Shown: positions 58,848 to 64,000 of the stretch, in pieces
Position numbering within the stretch: the first letter of the stretch is position 1
Layout of the letters: every line of letters starts with the position of its first letter
DNA from: Myxococcales bacterium
GTDB taxonomy: Bacteria > Myxococcota_A > Polyangia > Haliangiales > Haliangiaceae
Assembly (NCBI GenBank): GCA_016720595.1
Contig: JADKKI010000006.1
Span: 1 to 64,000 of the forward strand
Length of the DNA stretch: 64,000 nucleotides
Direction: 5' to 3'
Program-made: the position numbers and the translations under genes
Notes under the pieces: generated by a model
Told to the model about the DNA's origin: nothing
Databases searched by the model: none
What the model saw: the letters and a program-made list of their open reading frames with translations, nothing else

Positions 58848-61800
58848 GTGAGCGAGTACGCGTCCCGCGGCCCGGGTCACGACACGAGCTACCGATCGTC
58901 CGGCACGACCTACGAACAGCCCGCGGCCCCACAACGGACGCCCGCCGAGCAGGCCAACGACACGATCAAGGGGCTCGTCCGCAACATCGACGCCCTCGGC
59001 ACTGCGGTCACTGCTACCCGCTCGGCCAAGGACGCGAACGATCTGGCGCGCTGGCAGGAGACCAAGACGGCGCTCGACCGCGGCTACGAGTCCGCGACGA
59101 AGGCTCTGGACACCGCACGTGCGCGTGCATCGGATGCATCGCCCGAGGCGCAGCAGCAACTCGCCGTGGCCGAGACCACACTCGCGACGCACCGCACGGC
59201 ACTCGACTCCCTCGGGGAGGCGCCGCGGGGATGGAACCCCGTGTCACGCGAGGCTGAGCTTCTCGCGATCGTCTCCGCGACACAGCTCGACGGAGATCCC
59301 GAAGGAGGAGCACATCGCGGGAAGGCCGGATGGGATCACAAGGAGGCCGCGCTCAAGACCGAGATCGATCAGCTCTCGGCGGTCGATTGTCTCGTGCTCC
59401 AGCGGCGCCTGAGGGCGCCAGCCCCGAGCGATCCGCTCGCTGCCGCGCTCGCTCCACGGCGCATGACGGAGGCACGGTTCGAGCGCGTCATGCGCCACCT
59501 CAACGGCGCCAAGATCGTGGCGAACGCGATGCAGCTCCGCGGAGTGGCGAGCCCGAGCGCGCCTGCCGACGTGGCGGCACCGCGCGAACCGAGGGCCGAG
59601 GCGCCGGCGCCACCGATGGCTGCACCGGAAGCGCCGGCCGCGACCGTGGAGCCTCCCTCGCCCGAAGCGACGCTTCTGAAGATCCTCGAAGACGGCGGGG
59701 GGATGGATGCGGTCACCGTGCTGCTCTCGACGCTCGACGCTTCCCGCCGACGCACGCTGGCTCGTCGCTTCGAGACGCACCGCCTCGGGACCGGTGACGA
59801 GCTCGCGACGCGATTTTCGCGGCTCGACCGCACGCCGCAGCTGCAGATCTTCGCCGTGCTCCGCGCCGAGGCACCCGCGGCGTCTCCGCTCCAGGCCGCG
59901 GCATCTCCGCCGCACGCACCGCTCCAGGTTGCGGCGCCGGGTAGCCCCGTCACCGCGATCCAGCACAAGGCGCAGGTCCTCACCACCGCACAGTACGTGG
60001 CGAAGTACGCCGACCAGGTGCTCGGGGCGATCGATCAACGGTTGGCCGAGACGCCGCTCGATGCGCCACACGCACGGCTCCCGTGGTCGCACGCGCGCGA
60101 CCCGCATCGTGTGATCTCGATCGCGATCCGGCGCTACGTCGGGGTGCTGCCCGACCATGTGCTCGAGGCCGCGTCGCGCCTCGCGCAGCCCACGAACCTG
60201 GTCGCGATGCTCGAGGAGGCCGGCACGCACCACACGGCGCCGGGCTGGCGTGCCGACGTGGGGCAGATCATCGCTCACGCCCTCGATGTTCCGATCGCAC
60301 TCTCGTTGCGCCGGATGGGTGCTCGGCTGCGCGCGCAGCTCGACATGCGAGACGACCACGTTCGCGGCTCGGATCTCGTGGCCAGCAGCGTGCTCGACGC
60401 GGTGATTGCTGATGCGCTGACCGAGCCTGGAGTCCTGACCCCGGGACCGCGGCTCACGGGTGGAGGCTCCGACACCGGGCCCGTCGCGTTCGCCCACGGG
60501 GCGCACGACGTGACCTTCCGCTGGCTCGGGCCGCGTGATCCGGCGCTGTGGCGCTGGATCGAGGTCACCTCACCCGCCCGCGCGACTGCCGAGGATGTGG
60601 CGCGTACACCGCTCGACGATCGCGAGACGCCGAATGGGTCCCAGGATGCGTCGCAGATCACCGGCGCATTTCCCTACTTCGAAATCCCGCTCGCTCGTGC
60701 GAGCCAGATTCGCGCTGCGGTCGACAACGCGCCTGCCGAGGTTCGCGATCAGCTGCGCCGTGGTGCGCAGCCGGCTGCGTCGCCCGATGCGCTCGCGACC
60801 AGCCCGCTCACGGAAGAGGCGGCGCTGGCGCAGGCCCCGCACGCGAATGCGCATGATCCGTCCGCCGGCGATTCGATCGACCGGATCCGGCTGCAGCTGA
60901 CCTTCCTGCGTGCGGTCGTGGCGCCGTGGCACAGCCCCAACGCATTGTGGGCTGCCGAGGCGTTCGTTGGCCGCCGCGCCGCGGAGCTCTCGAGCGATCC
61001 CCGAAAGGCCGCGCGTTGGACCGCGGTCCTCGCCGGCCAGGAGCGCCTGCTCCACGCCGCCAGCTCGGAGCTGGGCAGGCTGCTCGTCGATCATGGCAAG
61101 CACGCCTCTCCGGGCGTGGGCCCCGTCGCCGCCGTGGTCGATGCGTATGCGCACGCCGCCTCGGTCGCGCACCTGCTCGGCCAGGGTGCGGTTGCGCTCG
61201 CCGACGCGCGTCACCAGTGGAACATGCTCCCGCTCGCGCTCGCCGAGGATCACGTCCGCGCTGCCGCGGGTGCCGTCGAGGGGCAGCGTGCCGACGAGAC
61301 CCAGCTCGGCCAGGCCGCGGTCGGTTCGGATGACACCACGCTCGGCATGGAGCGTGTCGCCGCGCACGCCGCGAACCTCCGGCTCTCTGCCGCGCGGACG
61401 TCGGACGTCGATCCGGACCAGCTCGATGATCTCGTCGCGGATGCCGATACGGTGGCGATGCGCGCACACATCCACTCTCTCGAGGCCAAGGTCCTGGATC
61501 TCGAAGCGCAGGCGACCGAGACGGGTCTCGCGACCAAGCGCTTCGAGGGTGGGCTGCCCACGGTTCACGCGCTCGGTGACCAGCTTCGCCGCTCCGCCGC
61601 CACTTGGCTCGGTGAGCTGACCGCTGCGGGCGAGGTGACGTTCGGCGCGAGCTCCCATGGCACCTCGGTCGCGCGCCTGCGTGCAGCGCGCAAGCAGCGC
61701 GGCCTCGAGACCGTGCGCACGCAGATCGACGCGTTCGGCAAGCGCAACGAGGTGGGCGCCTACTTCGAGTGGGCGAAGACGCAGATCACCGACCAGCGGT

Positions 61801-64000
61801 TCAAGAACAAGGTCAACGACTTCCTGCTCCAGCTCGGGATCATGGTGGTCACGATGCAAGCCGGCACCGCGCTGGTGTCTGGAGCGCGCGGCCTCCTCGA
61901 GGGCTATCAGCTGATGTCCGAGCTGCGCGGCGCGGGGCTGGCGTTCAAGCTCGCCGAGACCGCCGCGCAAGCAACGCTCGCTGTGGGCGGTCAGGCCGCC
62001 ACCGGGGCCGACGTCGGGCTTCGCGACGTCGCCGAGAATGCCCTGGCGATGCTGCTCACCGAAGCGGCGATGCGGCCGTTCGCAGGTCTGTTCGCGGGGA
62101 GCTCGGCCGTCGAGACCGAGGTCAAGACGCTCGCGCGCCGTGCGATCAGCGGCGGCGCACACCTGGCCCACGTCGCGATCGAGAGCGGCGTCAGCATCGC
62201 CGCGAGCCGGGCAGCCCGGATGGTCACCCATGGCGGCGAGCTCGACGCGGCGTCGACCGAGGAGATCGTGACCCAGGGGTTGTCGATCACCGCGGGAAGG
62301 ATCGTCGGCCGTCGCTCCGCCGAAGCTCACGCCCGCCTGGAGCAGGCCGCACGCGAGCACGCCAGTGAGCACCTGACGAAGCTGCGAGACCGCGCGCTCG
62401 ATCTGTCTCGCCGCGCGAAGGCGAACGCGGCGCCCGATCGTGCGGAGGCGCTTGCGCTGATCGCCGATGAGCACGAACTCCTGGTCGCCGAGCGCGGGGC
62501 GTATGCCGATCTGCCGGCGAACGACAAGGCGAGGACGGCCAACGCGGCGGCGCTCGGCGCGACCGACGCGCGGTTCCTCGACGTGCCACTCCAGCTCGCC
62601 GGACTGTCGCCGGTCGTCGATGGCCAGGTCTACGAGGGCGATTGGGCAACGGTGTCCAAGGCGTTCAAGGCGGTGACCGACAGTGGCCTGCCGATGACTC
62701 CCGTGTGGGACGGCAGCACGAACACGTGGCACCTCCACGTCGGCCAGCGGATCGTCGCGGTGCACGTCAAGGAGGCGGCGAAGGCGGGCGAACACGCGAA
62801 GCCTCCTGCCGGCGAGCACGCGAAGTCGCCCGCCGGCGAGCACGCAACCGCAGCTCCGAAGCCTGCACCGGCGGCACGCGCCTCGGGTCACGCGGGGCCC
62901 GACCTGCACACCCACATGATGGGCGTGCTCGAGGTTGGCTACTTCGTCGGGAAGCTCGGGGGTGGAGACGCGGTCGTGGCGTTCGAGAAGATCCACGGTC
63001 TCCTCGCGGATTCGAAGGCGAAGGACAAGGCCAAGCACGCGTGGGAGGTCGCCAAGATCACGCACGCCGCACTCGAGGCGCATCGAGCCGCGGGTGCGCC
63101 CAAGGAGCAGCTCGCCCTGGAAGCGGCGGAAGGCATCGACAAGATGCTCGCGGCTGGCGAGGAGACCGCCTTCGACCACACCTACAAGATCCGGCAGGTG
63201 ATCGTCGAGGCACTGATTGATCCGAACGGCGGCCCCTACCGGAACTACACCCGCGATACGATCGGAGAGCTCGCCAAACAAGGGATCGGCTACTCGGAGC
63301 AATCCGTCGGTCTCGACAAGCTCGACGAGAAGTTTCCCGAGGACATGATGCACGACCTCCATCGCGAAGCCGCCGCCAACGGCAAGGACGTCGACGTCCG
63401 GTTTCTCGCGATGGTCCCGACCACGACGCTCGCCGGCAAGGTCACGCCGGAGGCTGCGGCCGCCGCGAAGGTCAAGCTGGCGAACATCCTCAAGCGCGGC
63501 GACGTGATCGGGATCGACATCGCGGCCCCGGAGAAGCACGCGTTCACGGCTGACGGCATGGCGAACTTCGAGGAGCTCTACCGAACCGTCGCGGCCGCGG
63601 CCGCCGAGCGCGGTCGTGCGCTGGTGCTACGCCCCCACGTCGGCGAGGGTTACAACGAGGGCAACGGGCAGGCGCACGAGAAGCTCGCGCATCAGAACCT
63701 GGAGACGCTGATCACCGCGCTCGAGAAGATGGGGTACTCGGCGGCGCGGGCCGACAAGGATGGCGTGATCATCCGCTTCGGCCATGCGACCCATGCCAAG
63801 GCCGAGCAGGTGCAGCGCATGGCGAAGCTCGGGGTGATCGTGGAAGCGAACATCGGCAGCAACGTTACGACCGGATCGATCAAGAACATCAGCGAGCACC
63901 CGTTGCTGCTGAATCTCTACTACGGCGTGCGCACGGTGCTCGGTACCGATGGAGGTGGAGTGATGGGGACGGAGCGAGCAGACGACTACACGAAGGCTCA
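58848..64000 (+). CDS. Giant modular protein with C-terminal adenosine-deaminase-like domain, candidate polymorphic toxin (3' end beyond window)
   Basis: One open frame of 1717 codons from GTG 58848 has no stop before the window edge. Residues 1-300 are helical and Ala/Arg-rich, with Pro linkers (for example PAPPMAAPEAPAATVEPP). Residues 400-1000 are long amphipathic helices. About 1000-1090 contain hydrophobic helices (DFLLQLGIMVVTMQAGTAL). A linker with GEHAK repeats (about 1313-1340) precedes the last domain. That domain starts PDLHTHMMGVL (H1354, H1356) and contains LRPHVGEG (H1597, E1600), RFGHATH (R1643, H1646) and LGTDGGG (D1701). These are the zinc ligands and catalytic Glu of the adenosine deaminase family (HxH, HAGE, RIGH, TDDP). 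The prediction is adenosine or related nucleoside deamination. Large size, linker and terminal enzyme suggest a secreted or injected toxin; delivery is inference. Start is the only in-frame start after TAG 58803. Confidence 0.85.
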   Translation, partial: MSEYASRGPGHDTSYRSSGTTYEQPAAPQRTPAEQANDTIKGLVRNIDALGTAVTATRSAKDANDLARWQETKTALDRGYESATKALDTARARASDASPEAQQQLAVAETTLATHRTALDSLGEAPRGWNPVSREAELLAIVSATQLDGDPEGGAHRGKAGWDHKEAALKTEIDQLSAVDCLVLQRRLRAPAPSDPLAAALAPRRMTEARFERVMRHLNGAKIVANAMQLRGVASPSAPADVAAPREPRAEAPAPPMAAPEAPAATVEPPSPEATLLKILEDGGGMDAVTVLLSTLDASRRRTLARRFETHRLGTGDELATRFSRLDRTPQLQIFAVLRAEAPAASPLQAAASPPHAPLQVAAPGSPVTAIQHKAQVLTTAQYVAKYADQVLGAIDQRLAETPLDAPHARLPWSHARDPHRVISIAIRRYVGVLPDHVLEAASRLAQPTNLVAMLEEAGTHHTAPGWRADVGQIIAHALDVPIALSLRRMGARLRAQLDMRDDHVRGSDLVASSVLDAVIADALTEPGVLTPGPRLTGGGSDTGPVAFAHGAHDVTFRWLGPRDPALWRWIEVTSPARATAEDVARTPLDDRETPNGSQDASQITGAFPYFEIPLARASQIRAAVDNAPAEVRDQLRRGAQPAASPDALATSPLTEEAALAQAPHANAHDPSAGDSIDRIRLQLTFLRAVVAPWHSPNALWAAEAFVGRRAAELSSDPRKAARWTAVLAGQERLLHAASSELGRLLVDHGKHASPGVGPVAAVVDAYAHAASVAHLLGQGAVALADARHQWNMLPLALAEDHVRAAAGAVEGQRADETQLGQAAVGSDDTTLGMERVAAHAANLRLSAARTSDVDPDQLDDLVADADTVAMRAHIHSLEAKVLDLEAQATETGLATKRFEGGLPTVHALGDQLRRSAATWLGELTAAGEVTFGASSHGTSVARLRAARKQRGLETVRTQIDAFGKRNEVGAYFEWAKTQITDQRFKNKVNDFLLQLGIMVVTMQAGTALVSGARGLLEGYQLMSELRGAGLAFKLAETAAQATLAVGGQAATGADVGLRDVAENALAMLLTEAAMRPFAGLFAGSSAVETEVKTLARRAISGGAHLAHVAIESGVSIAASRAARMVTHGGELDAASTEEIVTQGLSITAGRIVGRRSAEAHARLEQAAREHASEHLTKLRDRALDLSRRAKANAAPDRAEALALIADEHELLVAERGAYADLPANDKARTANAAALGATDARFLDVPLQLAGLSPVVDGQVYEGDWATVSKAFKAVTDSGLPMTPVWDGSTNTWHLHVGQRIVAVHVKEAAKAGEHAKPPAGEHAKSPAGEHATAAPKPAPAARASGHAGPDLHTHMMGVLEVGYFVGKLGGGDAVVAFEKIHGLLADSKAKDKAKHAWEVAKITHAALEAHRAAGAPKEQLALEAAEGIDKMLAAGEETAFDHTYKIRQVIVEALIDPNGGPYRNYTRDTIGELAKQGIGYSEQSVGLDKLDEKFPEDMMHDLHREAAANGKDVDVRFLAMVPTTTLAGKVTPEAAAAAKVKLANILKRGDVIGIDIAAPEKHAFTADGMANFEELYRTVAAAAAERGRALVLRPHVGEGYNEGNGQAHEKLAHQNLETLITALEKMGYSAARADKDGVIIRFGHATHAKAEQVQRMAKLGVIVEANIGSNVTTGSIKNISEHPLLLNLYYGVRTVLGTDGGGVMGTERADDYTKA

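Noticed and set aside
60570..63539. 989-codon open frame on the minus strand
   Set aside because: Antisense shadow of the giant ADA protein; Arg/Asp/Leu-rich low-information sequence with no motifs, open because of high GC.
1..64000. Prophage, IS elements or integrative element
   Set aside because: No transposase, integrase, terminase or terminal inverted repeats were recognised; only one excisionase-type HTH (47603-48037).

Overview
The window is GC-rich, densely packed bacterial chromosome with short intergenic gaps and a very strong C/G third-position bias. Most likely it is a myxobacterium (Myxococcota, Polyangia/Haliangium-like). The indicators are a MYXO-CTERM-type C-terminal sorting tail on a secreted L,D-transpeptidase-like protein (31412-32341), a short DNA-binding-like protein of the kind known from myxobacteria (39987-40187), about seventeen predicted lipoproteins, many with Cys-rich or Sel1/TPR architecture, and an FHA and a kinase-like protein. 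No rRNA, IS element, prophage or CRISPR array was seen. A tRNA 3' end, probably tRNA-Gly, lies at the extreme left.

Layout. 0-9 kb: Sel1 lipoprotein, a lipoprotein with a degenerate kinase N-lobe, a GIDE-like membrane protein, an ABC-F ATPase, a lipoprotein carrying an RRM RNA-binding domain, a decayed AbiEi-like remnant, a WYL regulator, an FHA protein and a ParE-type toxin-antitoxin pair. 9-16 kb: VOC protein, DUF6933 plus frameshifted HEAT-type gene, an orphan antitoxin, an ArsR-SRPBCC pair with a palindromic operator, Sel1 lipoprotein, SDR, methyltransferase and an orphan TRAP substrate-binding protein. 16-26 kb: a 51-residue Cys-rich mini-protein, an InlB-repeat/DUF1554 lipoprotein with two compensating frameshifts, a lipoprotein behind a 12-G tract, a YkgJ protein, a eukaryote-type poly(A)-polymerase-like nucleotidyltransferase, a second ArsR-SRPBCC operon, an M32 carboxypeptidase and an NAD-dependent epimerase. 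Two nearly A/T-free islands (20858-21192, 25243-25431) bracket part of this segment and look like unresolved sequence. 26-41 kb: lectin-like lipoprotein, a double-glycine-type small secreted protein, amidase, radical SAM protein, a 750-bp non-coding stretch with two direct repeats and hairpins, the L,D-transpeptidase, two proteins of unknown function in opposite orientation, a beta-propeller-like protein, a beta-lactamase-fold lipoprotein and a MOSC protein. 41-58 kb: a three-gene thiol-redox operon (VKOR-DsbA fusion, OmpA-like, TlpA-like), LtrA, MFS transporter, RHH-excisionase fusion, CpXC protein, TPR lipoprotein, DsbA-like protein, DbpA helicase, triple DUF4333 lipoprotein, GNAT and a 959-residue M28 peptidase.

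The standout is at the right edge. One uninterrupted reading frame starts at 58848 and is still open at 64000 (over 1717 codons). It has a long alpha-helical N-terminal part, a hydrophobic/amphipathic middle, a GEHAK-repeat linker, and a C-terminal domain that carries every metal-binding and catalytic signature of adenosine deaminases (HxH, HxGE, RxGH, TD). This is the architecture of a polymorphic toxin whose warhead would deaminate adenosine or a related nucleoside, and it is my main candidate for an undescribed system. Secondary candidates are the RRM-bearing lipoprotein, the poly-G-controlled lipoprotein and the small double-glycine-leader proteins.

Caveat: several frame breaks (near 9716, 16808, 17058, 18228) and the two G/C islands suggest residual assembly errors, so frame-dependent statements in those places are provisional.
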